Below are positions 1 to 8,906 of a stretch of 64,000 nt of DNA, piece by piece. Both the position numbers and the translations under genes were made by a program. The DNA is from CAVROP01 sp963768695. GTDB taxonomy: Bacteria; Acidobacteriota; Terriglobia; UBA7540. Every line of letters begins with the position of its first letter. Positions within the stretch are counted from its first letter, which is position 1. The notes beneath the pieces were generated by a model. The model was not told where the DNA came from. It did not search any database and was given only the letters and a program-made list of their open reading frames with translations. The stretch is taken from positions 310,001 to 374,000 of the forward strand of contig CAVYJG010000015.1 of the NCBI GenBank assembly GCA_963768695.1. Reading direction: 5' to 3'.

Positions 1-82
1 AAGGGGCGGCCTACGGAACGCGGAGCTATCACGCCCTTTCAGGGCTGAGAGATCGCAGGCAATGACCAACCCACATTTTGGA

Positions 83-211
83 CACCACCCACCCGCTGGT
101 AGTGACTCAGTTTGAATTTGTAGCGGCGGTCTCCGACCGCCGATTCCGAAATCTCAACGACTTCCGGCGCTCAGAGAGCGCCGCTACAGCAAACTGAGTC
201 ACCACCCACCC
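83..211. repeat. Palindromic intergenic repeat with flanking direct repeats
   Basis: A perfect 13-bp inverted repeat (102-114 GTGACTCAGTTTG and 190-202) encloses a second inverted pair, TGTAGCGGCG at 119-128 and its complement at 179-188. The 12-mer CACCACCCACCC occurs at 83-94 and again at 200-211, so the element is bracketed by a direct repeat. A related palindrome is at 36022-36096. No protein is encoded; a non-autonomous mobile or REP-like element is the likeliest reading. Confidence 0.75.
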
Positions 212-290
212 TCTGCCGAATAGAGACACCGCCCGGAAAGTCGTGTATAGTTTTGAAAATATCTCCATGCGGCAAGGGAGGGGTAACTCA

Positions 291-704
291 ATGGTTAAAT
301 CGATCGCTGTCGTTGCAGGCAGCTACGTGTTGTCGATCATTCTTGTGCTGGGGACAGACCCGTTGCTTTCCCGCATTTTCCCGGGCGATTTCGTCAGGGG
401 TCGTATTCCCACGAACGCGCCGCTCCTGGCGAGCACTGGGTGCTTTGTGATCATCTCAATCCTATGCGCGTGGCTCTGCGCCCGCTTCGCTCCCGCGCGC
501 GCCGGCCTGCACGTGCTCTGGTTTTTTGCTATTGGGGAAGCGATGGGAATCGCCGCGACAATTCCCAACTGGACCAAGGGTTGGCCGCATTGGTACTGGC
601 TGTCCTGGGTGCTCACCTGGCCGGTGAGTTGCTGGCTGGGTCTGATGTTGTCCGGGCGCCGGGGTGGTCAGCCGTCTGCGCAATCGGCCGGCGCAGCAGT
701 ATGA
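291..704 (+). CDS. Small multi-pass membrane protein, unknown function
   Basis: This 137-residue protein has about four hydrophobic segments, beginning with the N-terminal stretch after MVKSIAVVAGSYV, so it is almost certainly an inner-membrane protein. The frame is open from 243, but the ATG at 291 is preferred because the purine-rich AGGGAGGGG (about 276-284) sits at ribosome-binding distance before it and because the hydrophobic segment starts there. I do not recognise the family. It lies 54 bases ahead of a glycosyltransferase gene on the same strand and could be co-transcribed with it, but nothing ties its function to sugar transfer. Confidence 0.6.
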   Translation: MVKSIAVVAGSYVLSIILVLGTDPLLSRIFPGDFVRGRIPTNAPLLASTGCFVIISILCAWLCARFAPARAGLHVLWFFAIGEAMGIAATIPNWTKGWPHWYWLSWVLTWPVSCWLGLMLSGRRGGQPSAQSAGAAV

Positions 705-758
705 TCCGCGACATCTTCGCAACCGGGCGTACCGAAGAGGAGAAGACTGCGAGGACAG

Positions 759-1628
759 TTGGACGATCAGGTAGTTTTTTCAGTGATTGTGCCGTATCGG
801 AATGAAGCTTCGCACATCGGGGCATGCTGCGAGGCGCTCGAGCGGCAGTCCATCGGACGCGATCGGTACGAAGTGTTGTTCGTGGACAACCGCTCGACCG
901 ATGGAACGAGCGGCCTGATTGGCTGCGCGCCCGGCGTCAGGGTGATTCGGGAGGAAAGGCCGGGACCGTATGCGGCCCGCAATGCCGCCCTCCGGATGGC
1001 CAGAGGCCAGTTCATCGCCTTCACCGATGCCGACTGCGCCCCGGCGCCGGACTGGCTGGAGCAGGCGCAGCAGGCCATGCACTCCACGGGTGCAGCCATA
1101 GCCATGGGGCGGCGGATTTGTCCCAGTGGCAGTGCTCTGGGAGTTCATCTGCTCCAGGATTACGAGAATGCCAAGCTGGATTACGCCCTGACGCGGCTGC
1201 CGTCGCGATTCGCCTTTGGTTGGTGCAGCAATATGATTGTCCGGGCCGACGTTTTTCGCCACGTCGGGTTGTTTGATGAATGGGAGCGCGCTGCCGACAC
1301 GGCGTACCTGCATCGGGTGATGAAGCACGACCCGGCAAACCGCGTCGTCTTCTGGCCGTCGATGTCTGTGACCCATCTGGAGATTCGCACCACCGGCCAA
1401 GCGCTGCGCAAGATGTTTGTGTATGGAGCCAGCAACACGCGCCCGGCGCGGCAGAACGGCTATTCCCCGCTCAGTATGGGCCAACGCTGGGCACTGTGGC
1501 GGCTCTGCTCTCAAAACCCGCGCTACCGGGCCGGGGATCGCTTCCTGCTCTTCTCGCTGCTGGCCGGCGGGGGTCTGCTTTATAAGCTGGGTGAAGTGAA
1601 GGGGCAATTATCCTGGCCTACAACCTAG
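759..1628 (+). CDS. Family 2 glycosyltransferase
   Basis: A 289-residue GT-A fold glycosyltransferase that would move a sugar from a nucleotide sugar to a glycan or lipid acceptor at the cytoplasmic face of the membrane. The N-terminus FSVIVPYRNEASHI is the standard GT2 nucleotide-binding start, and FTDADCAP carries the DxD metal/nucleotide motif near residue 90. A hydrophobic stretch (FLLFSLLAGGG) close to the C-terminus may be a membrane contact. The start is TTG at 759, with AGAGGAGAAG upstream. The gene ends 5 bases from the convergent sulfotransferase gene, which suggests both act on an exported polysaccharide. The acceptor cannot be told from the sequence. Confidence 0.85.
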   Translation: MDDQVVFSVIVPYRNEASHIGACCEALERQSIGRDRYEVLFVDNRSTDGTSGLIGCAPGVRVIREERPGPYAARNAALRMARGQFIAFTDADCAPAPDWLEQAQQAMHSTGAAIAMGRRICPSGSALGVHLLQDYENAKLDYALTRLPSRFAFGWCSNMIVRADVFRHVGLFDEWERAADTAYLHRVMKHDPANRVVFWPSMSVTHLEIRTTGQALRKMFVYGASNTRPARQNGYSPLSMGQRWALWRLCSQNPRYRAGDRFLLFSLLAGGGLLYKLGEVKGQLSWPTT

Positions 1629-1633
1629 TTCTT

Positions 1634-2548
1634 TCAACACCGCAGCCAGGGTGAGAGATCCCGGTTGATCAATTGCTGCAGTTCCAGGATGTCCGGTTTG
1701 AATTCGGAGACGAGTTGCGCCCGCACCCCAGGCCGGAATTCCGGTTTGGGAGCCCAGAGCAGCTTGGAAAACCTCTGGAACAGACCCGACCTCGTTTTCA
1801 AGGGCACACTTCCCCGGAGCATGCTCTTCGCCGGCCCGGCGGAACGCAGGAGGCGGCGAAGTATGAACGTGCGGGGGATTCCAACCGTCACATTATCGCG
1901 CTCCGACGTATCAAACGAGTGGTTCTCATCAACCCCCAGGAATGAGCAAATCCTTTTCAGAAACCCATGGCAGTCTGCAACCATGTCGTCGTACACCAGG
2001 ATCAGCATCTGCTCGCGCGGGAAGAACTCCAGGTAACGGCGGAGCTGCCGGGCGTAGTATCCGTGATTGCGGTAGTGGTATTTGGACCACCAGCCCTTGG
2101 CGATCCGCTTCTCCTCAGCGTCCAGAGCTGCGGCGAAATCCGCCAGCGGCTCATGTCCATCCCTGCGGTTGTGGCAAAAATGGGAGTAGGCACGCTCCGC
2201 AGGGTCGCGGAGAATGGCAATCAGCTTGGCGTTCGGTATCAGCTTGCGAATCGCTCCCGGCGAACATTGCTGGTAAAGGTACAGGGGACTCATTTCTCCT
2301 GCCACCGGCTCCGTGGTCCTAGCCTCGAACAGTCGGCGATAATCTTCGATTCTCCAGACCACCGGCAGGGTCCGGTGCGGCCCCACAAAAACCGGACGAG
2401 CGTCGGGAAAGGCAAAATACCTGGGCTCTTTAATCGGACTCAGGTAAATTTCGGGATGGGACTTGAGATACCGGTAGAGAGAAGTTGTGCCGGACTTGAC
2501 CGTTCCGATCACCAGAAAATCAGGCAATTGTGATGCTGTCTCGGTCAT
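1634..2548 (-). CDS. PAPS-dependent sulfotransferase
   Basis: A 304-residue sulfotransferase that would transfer sulfate from 3'-phosphoadenosine-5'-phosphosulfate to a hydroxyl or amine. The 5'-phosphosulfate-binding loop is GTVKSGTTSL (about residues 15-24), and the 3'-phosphate-binding segment is ILRDPAERAYSHF (about 112-124), as in the heparan-sulfate/NodH-type Sulfotransfer families. EMSPLYLY (about 85-92) is another conserved block. Length is normal for a soluble bacterial member. It is convergent with the GT2 gene at 759-1628. Substrate unknown; a sulfated capsule or exopolysaccharide is an inference from the neighbour. Confidence 0.85.
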   Translation of the reverse strand: MTETASQLPDFLVIGTVKSGTTSLYRYLKSHPEIYLSPIKEPRYFAFPDARPVFVGPHRTLPVVWRIEDYRRLFEARTTEPVAGEMSPLYLYQQCSPGAIRKLIPNAKLIAILRDPAERAYSHFCHNRRDGHEPLADFAAALDAEEKRIAKGWWSKYHYRNHGYYARQLRRYLEFFPREQMLILVYDDMVADCHGFLKRICSFLGVDENHSFDTSERDNVTVGIPRTFILRRLLRSAGPAKSMLRGSVPLKTRSGLFQRFSKLLWAPKPEFRPGVRAQLVSEFKPDILELQQLINRDLSPWLRC

Positions 2549-2840
2549 TCACGGTCCGCCTGCAAACTCCCTCTGAAGTCGTTGTGCTCACCTGCTGGCT
2601 GAGCCCTCGACCGCAGTTCGCAATCCCGGGCGGCTTTCCTAGCCTCCCCTCTGCCCGGCGGTTTCGGGGAGTTCAATGCTTTCCCCAAGGTCTTGAAATA
2701 GTTTCGGAAACTGACACGCTCTTGGCGCGATTTCGAGCGCATATCCTAGCACATTTCCGTGCGCCCGATCTCCGAAGTCGGAAGCCGGTGACGATCTTCC
2801 GGTGTGCTAGAATTCCTCTGCCACAGTGGAAGCAAGGGCC

Positions 2841-3302
2841 ATGGCCACACCGAAAGAATTGACGATCGAGCGCGCGGAAGAGAGTGATTACGACTGGTGC
2901 GCGCGCCTGATGGCGGGGAGCGAGCCCTGGATCACCCTGCGCCGCGGTCTCGACGGGTGTCACGCGGCATTGCGCCGCCCCGGGAGCGAACTGTTTGTGG
3001 CCCGCGAGGGCGGTGGCCCTGCCGGGTTCATCTTGATTCACCCTTACGGCTGCGCAGGCTCTCCTTATATCGCCAGCGTCGCGGTGGCGGAGGGTGCGCG
3101 GGGCCGAGGCCTAGGGACGCAACTGGTTGCCTTTGCGGAACGGCAAATGACGGGGCGGCGCTTTGTTTTTCTTTGCGTTTCTTCGTTTAACCGGCGCGCA
3201 CAGGAGCTTTACCGCCGGCTCGGCTACTGGCGCGTGGGCGAGATGCCGGACTACGCCGTCGAAGGCCACTCCGAAATCCTGCTATGCAAAAGGCTTCCGT
3301 GA
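2841..3302 (+). CDS. GNAT family N-acetyltransferase
   Basis: A 153-residue GNAT acyltransferase. The acetyl-CoA pyrophosphate-binding motif A is visible as ASVAVAEGARGRGLGTQLV (RGRGLG near residues 88-93), followed by the motif-B-like NRRAQELYRRLGYWRVGE. It would acetylate an amine on a small molecule or a protein N-terminus or side chain; the substrate cannot be read. The frame is open from a GTG at 2826, but ATG at 2841 gives the usual N-terminus and has a short AAGG upstream. Its stop overlaps the start of the damaged MFS gene by 19 bases, so the two were probably one transcript. Confidence 0.8.
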   Translation: MATPKELTIERAEESDYDWCARLMAGSEPWITLRRGLDGCHAALRRPGSELFVAREGGGPAGFILIHPYGCAGSPYIASVAVAEGARGRGLGTQLVAFAERQMTGRRFVFLCVSSFNRRAQELYRRLGYWRVGEMPDYAVEGHSEILLCKRLP

Positions 3303-4277
3303 ATCGCTCCCCCGGCGCACCCGGCCCGGGACAGGCTTCCGCCCATGCGGGCGGCCGCCTGGTGTTCCTGCTCGCCCTGGCTGCCTCAGTAGGCTACATG
3401 TGCCGGGTGGACATCGCCGTGGTGGCCCCGCGCCTGATGGCGGAGCTGAACCTTTCTCAACTTCAAATGGGCAAGGTCTTCAGCGCTTTCCTGCTGGGCT
3501 ACACGCGCGGCGCTCGAACTGGTGGCCCTGCTCGCCGCCCTGGTGGCGGTGCTCTGGTGGCGGTCGGCCCCGCGAGTGCAAACGGCGAGTGACGGTCGCC
3601 CGCCACTCGAGGGCGCCGCATCTCCGGCCGGCAAATCACCGCTGCGACTGCGCAGCTTCTGGTTCCTGACGGCGAGCTACAGTCTGCAAGGCTACGTGGG
3701 GTATGTGTTCGTTTTCTGGTTCTTCCTATATCTCGTCCAGGTCCGCCGGTTCGAACTCCTCCGGGCGGCGTGGTTGACCACGCTTCCCTGGATCGCCAGC
3801 CTTGTGGTCATTCCGCTCGGAGGCGTAGTCTCAGACCGGGCCGTCAAACGCTGGGGCTCGACGTGGGGGCGCAGGAGCCTGCCGCTGCCGGCCCTGATCC
3901 TTGCAGCCGGCTCGCTTCTCCTCGGGGCCCGCACCGGCAGCGCGTGGCTGGCCGCGTTGAGCCTGACGGTGGCGACGGCTCTCGTCCTCGCTACCGAAGG
4001 CCCTTATTGGGCTTCGATGACTCAGCTCTCCGGTCCGCAGAGCGGCATCGGGGGCGGGGTGATGAATTTTGGCAGTAACCTGGGCGGCCTGGTCTCGCCG
4101 GTCCTCACTCCATGGCTGGCAGCACGGTTGGGCTGGGAATCGGCTCTCAGCCTGGCGGCGCTGATCGCCGTGGTGGGGGCAATCCTGTGGATGGGCGTCA
4201 GCATGGGCGAGACAAATAGTCCACCGCACTGGCTGGTTCACCGGCAAGGCCCGATTCGCGACGGGACGGACTCGTAG
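3284..4277 (+). pseudogene. Degraded MFS transporter (internal deletion plus frameshift)
   Basis: Two frames together read as a major facilitator superfamily transporter missing its middle. The first (from ATG 3284) gives a cytosolic lead, TM1 (LVFLLALAASVGYMCRVDIA) and the start of TM2 (QMGKVFSAFLLGY), then turns into nonsense. The second, in frame from about 3508, resumes at ALELVALLAALVAVLWWR, which looks like TM6, and continues through LRSFWFLTASYSLQGYVGY and five or six more helices to 4277. Roughly TM2-TM6 (over 100 residues) is absent, so transport is very unlikely. The family resembles anion:cation symporter (ACS) MFS proteins. An assembly collapse is possible instead of true decay. 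Confidence 0.75.
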
Positions 4278-4487
4278 AATAGGCTTTCGCGGCGTTAGGC
4301 GCCAAAATAAGGCCTTCTCGGGGTGTGGGTAGGGGTTCAGTAGCCTCTTTTTGAGGACGCCCCATTTTTGGCGGCTTTTGTGCAGGCCCTCTCGAAATTA
4401 GTCCTTTCTTGAGCCGCTGAGGCACCTAGCCGAGTTTTCTGACAATTCGCCCGCTTTGAAATAGCCCGCCATTGCAAGCGAGGCAAT

Positions 4488-4913
4488 TCACCGACGTGGC
4501 ACGCCCAGCACCACCATGCCATGCGCCTGGGCGCCCAGGGCGAGTGCCCCATCGTGCGTAGCCATTGCCAGATCGGCGCCCGTCGTCTCTTTCCAAAGCA
4601 AGGCGGTGGCGAGGTGAATTGCGTCCAGTGTGCCGAGTTCGGTCGGCATGGGTTGGGCGGCGCGGTTGAGGACAGCGATATCAATCTCGACCAGTTCGAG
4701 GGAGTCGACGAGTGCCAGGATAGCCGCTCGCCGGATCGCAACTTCAGCGTCAGAAAGATTCGCTCGCAGGCGCAGGCGATCCAACGTGCGCAGGCTTTCG
4801 GTCATGACCAAGGCGCTTGAAACGCCCCGGTCGATCTGCCCCCATTCAGGCAACGCGTTCGGCTGTCCAAGCGCCACTCGGAGCAGGACCGATGCGTCCA
4901 CATAAGCGATCAT
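4488..4913 (-). CDS. vapC: PIN-domain ribonuclease toxin (VapC-like)
   Basis: A 141-residue PIN domain, expected to be a Mg2+-dependent RNase toxin that cleaves specific RNAs when its antitoxin is lost. The acidic residues of the active site are in place: D6 (YVDASVLLR), E39 (TESLRTLDRL), D97 (GTLDAIHLATAL) and D121 (ATHDGALALGA). It overlaps the upstream antitoxin by 4 bases (ATGA), the normal arrangement for translationally coupled toxin-antitoxin pairs. All catalytic positions are intact, so the toxin should be active. Confidence 0.9.
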   Translation of the reverse strand: MIAYVDASVLLRVALGQPNALPEWGQIDRGVSSALVMTESLRTLDRLRLRANLSDAEVAIRRAAILALVDSLELVEIDIAVLNRAAQPMPTELGTLDAIHLATALLWKETTGADLAMATHDGALALGAQAHGMVVLGVPRR

Positions 4914-5170
4914 CGGTTAGGTTGGCGCTCCTCGAGCAAAAGTTCCACGACATCGATCTCAAGCTTCAGCGGCTTCGGCAAACGAACGCGATTCGGCGCC
5001 GGCGTGGCGGGCGCCGGTTTCCGGACCTTTAAGCTCCCTCGCTCGCGGACAGGCACGATCAGTGCTGCCGGCGTGTCGCGATCGAGAACGGCGATCGTCT
5101 CCCCGGCGCGGACGGCGCGCAAGTATTCACTCAGCCGCGCCTTCAACTCGGCGATGCGAACACTTCTCAT
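4910..5170 (-). CDS. Phd/YefM-type antitoxin
   Basis: An 86-residue protein that starts with the Phd/YefM DNA-binding fold (MRSVRIAELKARLSEYLRAV, then GETIAVLDRDTPAALIVPV) and ends in a proline- and charge-rich tail that would wrap the VapC toxin. It should neutralise the toxin encoded just downstream and repress their shared promoter. A perfect palindrome lies 11 bases upstream of the start (5181-5196), fitting autoregulation. The start ATG at 5170 gives the usual N-terminus. Confidence 0.85.
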   Translation of the reverse strand: MRSVRIAELKARLSEYLRAVRAGETIAVLDRDTPAALIVPVRERGSLKVRKPAPATPAPNRVRLPKPLKLEIDVVELLLEERQPNR

Positions 5171-5180
5171 GACCCTATTA

Positions 5181-5196
5181 TGACCAGAAGTGGTCA
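5181..5196. promoter_or_regulatory. Candidate antitoxin operator
   Basis: TGACCA-GAAG-TGGTCA is a perfect 6+4+6 inverted repeat immediately upstream of the antitoxin start at 5170 and inside the AT-richer promoter region. Phd-type antitoxins bind such palindromes, so this is the likely autoregulatory site. Confidence 0.6.
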
Positions 5197-5209
5197 GGTT
5201 GGCAAGAAA

Positions 5210-8200
5210 TTAGAGCCCCTCCGGAATCTTCTTCACCGAAATGGCTTCGCCGGCGTAGAGCGTAGGCGCGCCGAGGGCGAAGGCGTCTTTGTTATAGGCG
5301 GCCACGTCGTTTTGAATGAGCTTGTTGAACTCTGCCAGGTGCTGCTCCAGTTCCTTGGTGAGTTCCGCTTTCTGGTCCAGAGCCAACGGATTGGGGGGCT
5401 CGCCGTAGCCTATGCTGCCGAAGCCACCCAGGCCGGAGAGCTTACTGTTGAACGCGGCCAGATAGTGAAGGTCGTCTTCCGAGCCGGGCTGGACCTCCGA
5501 GTTATAGACGGAATCCTTGAGGGCGCGGAGCTTGCGGCCAAGCTGGGCGGATTTTCCCATGAGCGGCTGGAACTTCTTCTTCAAATCGTTGTCGTCGCTC
5601 GCGCGCACCATGCCTTGGAAGGCGGTCAGCGTCTTCTGCATGGCGTCCACGCGGTTGAGCATGGTGTTGAGCGCCGTCGTCGCGTTGCGCGCTTCCAGGG
5701 AGAAGCGCAGCGAGGCGCGGAAATTCTCCGGATCGATCTTGAGGTTGGGATCGGGCCGGACGCTGACATCGGCTTCCGCCTTGTGTTCGCCCACGGTAAT
5801 GACGATGTGATACTTGCCGGCCAGAACCTGCGGGCCGCGTCCGCGTCCGAAGAACTCTGCAAACTCGCTTTGTTCCTGTTGGCGCTCGAAGGTCAGGCGT
5901 TGCGGGCCGTCATAACGCATCGACCAGACAAAGCGGTTGATCCCGGCTTTGGAAGGACCGTGCTCGGTGGCTACGGGGTTGCCGTGTTCGTCGGTGATGA
6001 CGATCTTCACCGGACCTTCGCGCTGGCCCTCCGGACCTTCGGCGCCAGCCTGCGCGGCCTGACCGGATTGGCCGGCTTGACCTGCCTGTTCACCTTGTCC
6101 GCCCTGGCCTGCCTGTGTCGCGGCTCCGGCGCGACCCGCACCTCCGCCCCCGCCTCCCGCAGCGCCGCCCGGCCCGCCAGGCCCTGCGGGGCCGCCGCCG
6201 CGCTTCTGTTCAATCTCCTTCTTCAGGAAGTAATCGATCACCACTCCCTCCGGAGCGTTGGGAGTTGTGTAGTCCGACGCCATGCCGAACATCCCGCCGC
6301 GCCAGTGATGAAATAGCGTGCCGGGCGAGGTGCCGACCAGGTCGAAATCGCTGTCCTGGATTTTGGAGCTCATCTGCTCGAGTGGCCGAATATCATCCAG
6401 AACGAAGAGGCCGCGGCCGTGCGTGGCCACCACCAGGTCGTCGCCGGCCTTGACGAACTTCAGATCGTAGATGGGCACGGTGGGAAAGTTGGCTTTGAGC
6501 GGCTGCCAATGCTCTCCCGCGTCCTGTGAATAAAACAAGCCGGTGTCCGTTCCTACCACCAGAAAGCCGCGCTGGTTGGGATTCTCGCGCACCACGTGCG
6601 CGGGAGCGTCGGCAGGCAGGCCGCCGGCAATGGACGCCCAAGTCTTGCCGTAATCGGCCGTCTTGTAAACGTAGGGTTTGGGGTCGTCCAACTCATGAGC
6701 ATCGTAGGTGACGAAAGCCGTTCCCGCATCAAAGGGCGAGACGCCCACCTGATAAACGCGAGCCCACTCGGGCGCGCCCTGCGGGGAAACGTTCGCCCAG
6801 TTCTTGCCGCCGTCGCGCGTCACCTGGACTAGCCCATCGTCGGTGCCTACCCAGATGACTTTCGAGTCGGTAGGGGCCAGGGTGATGGTGAGGATGGTGT
6901 CGAAGCTCTCCGCGCCGCTGATGTCGTGCTGGACGGGACCGCCCGCGATCTCCTGCTTGGATTTGTCGTTGCGGGTCAGGTCGCCGCTCACGGGCGTCCA
7001 GTGCTTGCCGCCGTCCGTGGATTTGAAGACGACGTTGCCGCCCAAATAGACCTCGTTGGCATCGGTTTCAGAGACGGCAATGGGGGAAGTCCAGTTAAAG
7101 CGATACTTTAAGTCTGCGGGCTTCATCTCCTCTACGCCTTCAAGATAGGGGCGGACGTAACGCGTGAGATGCGTCTTCTTTTCCAGGCGATCGAGGCTGC
7201 CGTTCTGGGAATCGACGTAGATGACGCCGGGGTCGCTGGGGGCAAACACCGCGTATTCGCCGTCGCCACCCGTCACCGAGTACCACTCAGCCCCGCCCAC
7301 CGAGCGTCCGCCCAGGTTGCTCGAGGGTCCGCACCAGGCGCTGTTATCCTGCAAGCCGCCGCAAAGCGAGTAGGGAACCTCGCTCGAGGTCGAGACCATG
7401 TAGAACTGCTCAATGGGAATGTTATTCAGGAACCGCCAGGCCTTGCCGCCGTCGGTCGTCACATTAACGCCGCCGTCGTTCCCCTGAAACATCCGCTGCG
7501 GGTCTTTCGGGTCGATCCAAAGGGCGTGATGGTCGGAGTGGACGCCTCGGTCCGCGGTGTGAGAAGTCTTGCCGCCGTCATCCGACTCCACCAGGTTAAG
7601 CGACATAAAGTAGATTTTGTTCTCGGTCTCCGGCGAGACCATGAGGCGCGAGAAATAGAAGGGGCGAATATCGTAGGCGTGATTGTCGCTGACTTCCGTC
7701 CAGGTATCGCCCAGGTCGGTGGATTGCCACAGCATGCCCCGCTTGGCCGCCACCAGCGCGTAAACGTGATTGGGGTTGGTGGGCGCGACGGCTACCGCAA
7801 TGCGGCCGAGCGGCCCATCCGGTAGACCTTTAGTCAACTTCTTCCACGTGTCGCCGCCGTCCGTGGACCGGTAGAGGCTGCTCCCAGGGCCGCCATCCAC
7901 CAGCGTCCAGGGATAGCGACGGAACTCCCACATGGCGGCGAACAGCACCTTGGCATTGTTCACCTGAATCGCCAGGTCCGCCGCGCCGGTCGACTCATTG
8001 ACGAACAACACCTTGTTCCAGGTTTTCCCGCCGTCGGTTGTGCGGTACACGCCGCGGTCGGGATTGGAAGCCCAGGCGTGCCCAAGAGCAGCTACATAGA
8101 CGACATCGGAGTTGGCCGGATCGACGATGATCTGGGAAATCTGTCCCACATGGCCCAAGCCGGAGAATCGCCAGGTGTGCCCGGCGTCCCCCGAGACGTA

Positions 8201-8605
8201 CACGCCGCGACCGTCGATCACGTCGTTGCGAACTTTCGATTCACCCGTCCCCACCCAGACGATGCTGGGGTCGGAAGGCGCCAACGCGAGGGCGCCGATC
8301 GAGGCCGTGGCTTCGTGTTCGAAGATCGCTTTCCAGGTGATACCCCCATTTTCGGTCTTGAACACACCGCCTGCCGCCGCGCCCACGTAATAAACGTTGG
8401 GGTTGCCGGGAATTCCCGCCACCGCAGCCACGCGGCCGCCACCCACGGCCGGACCCAGGTTTCGAAACTCGAGGTTTTTGAAGACGTCCTTCTCGTTGGC
8501 GTCAGACTCCGGGGCAGGCGATTGCCCTGCCATTGACAGGCTGGATACCGCGACGCCCGCTGCCAACACCAACACCACACCGAATCGGGCCAATATCTTT
8601 TTCAT
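5210..8605 (-). CDS. Secreted sortilin/VPS10-like BNR-repeat giant protein
   Basis: A 1131-residue exported protein made of repeated Asp-box/BNR units (for example TENGGITWK, TTDGGKTWN, STDGGDTWKK, TTDGGKAW, KTADYGKTW), the signature of the sortilin/VPS10-like ten-bladed propeller common in Acidobacteriota and Bacteroidota. MKKILARFGVVLVLAAGVAV is a signal peptide; ATG at 8605 has GAGAGGAG upstream and is preferred to the in-frame start at 8635. After the propellers there is a Gly/Ala/Gln-rich low-complexity linker (about 6030-6205), then a C-terminal part with a beta domain and helices. Function of the family is not established; protein or glycan binding outside the cell is plausible. Confidence 0.8.
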   Translation of the reverse strand: MKKILARFGVVLVLAAGVAVSSLSMAGQSPAPESDANEKDVFKNLEFRNLGPAVGGGRVAAVAGIPGNPNVYYVGAAAGGVFKTENGGITWKAIFEHEATASIGALALAPSDPSIVWVGTGESKVRNDVIDGRGVYVSGDAGHTWRFSGLGHVGQISQIIVDPANSDVVYVAALGHAWASNPDRGVYRTTDGGKTWNKVLFVNESTGAADLAIQVNNAKVLFAAMWEFRRYPWTLVDGGPGSSLYRSTDGGDTWKKLTKGLPDGPLGRIAVAVAPTNPNHVYALVAAKRGMLWQSTDLGDTWTEVSDNHAYDIRPFYFSRLMVSPETENKIYFMSLNLVESDDGGKTSHTADRGVHSDHHALWIDPKDPQRMFQGNDGGVNVTTDGGKAWRFLNNIPIEQFYMVSTSSEVPYSLCGGLQDNSAWCGPSSNLGGRSVGGAEWYSVTGGDGEYAVFAPSDPGVIYVDSQNGSLDRLEKKTHLTRYVRPYLEGVEEMKPADLKYRFNWTSPIAVSETDANEVYLGGNVVFKSTDGGKHWTPVSGDLTRNDKSKQEIAGGPVQHDISGAESFDTILTITLAPTDSKVIWVGTDDGLVQVTRDGGKNWANVSPQGAPEWARVYQVGVSPFDAGTAFVTYDAHELDDPKPYVYKTADYGKTWASIAGGLPADAPAHVVRENPNQRGFLVVGTDTGLFYSQDAGEHWQPLKANFPTVPIYDLKFVKAGDDLVVATHGRGLFVLDDIRPLEQMSSKIQDSDFDLVGTSPGTLFHHWRGGMFGMASDYTTPNAPEGVVIDYFLKKEIEQKRGGGPAGPGGPGGAAGGGGGGAGRAGAATQAGQGGQGEQAGQAGQSGQAAQAGAEGPEGQREGPVKIVITDEHGNPVATEHGPSKAGINRFVWSMRYDGPQRLTFERQQEQSEFAEFFGRGRGPQVLAGKYHIVITVGEHKAEADVSVRPDPNLKIDPENFRASLRFSLEARNATTALNTMLNRVDAMQKTLTAFQGMVRASDDNDLKKKFQPLMGKSAQLGRKLRALKDSVYNSEVQPGSEDDLHYLAAFNSKLSGLGGFGSIGYGEPPNPLALDQKAELTKELEQHLAEFNKLIQNDVAAYNKDAFALGAPTLYAGEAISVKKIPEGL

Positions 8606-8701
8606 GGGGCTCCTCTCAGGGGCTAGTTCGGACAAGTGGTCATACTAGCACAGCATCCGCCCGATCGCCTGTCATTGTGACCGAAGTAATCGCCCCGATC
8701 T

Positions 8702-8767
8702 GTCATTCTGAGCGAAGCGAAGAATCTGCATTGGTGCCCATAACCAACTGCACATTTACCAATGCAG
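8702..8767. repeat. Dispersed GTCATTCTGAGCGAAG element with inverted repeat
   Basis: GTCATTCTGAGCGAAGCGAAG (8703-8723) is a motif that recurs at 37631-37651 as GTCATCCTGAGCGAAGCGAAG. It runs into a perfect 10-bp inverted repeat, CTGCATTGGT at 8726-8735 and its complement at 8758-8767. The element lies in the divergent spacer between the genes starting at 8605 and 8907. Confidence 0.65.
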
Positions 8768-8906
8768 TACGCCCTTGTTGTTAACCGGCGGGTCGTATAT
8801 ACTCCCGCGCGGCAACGTGCAAATCCGAATTAAAAGCATTCCTGCACACCGGCTTTCTGTTTTGGCCGTGTTGAGTGGCGGCAGGGATTTCCGAGGTCTT
8901 TCAAGT

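Noticed and set aside
5180..6316. 378-codon plus-strand open frame opposite the VPS10-like gene
   Set aside because: Antisense shadow of a strongly supported gene, without a family pattern.
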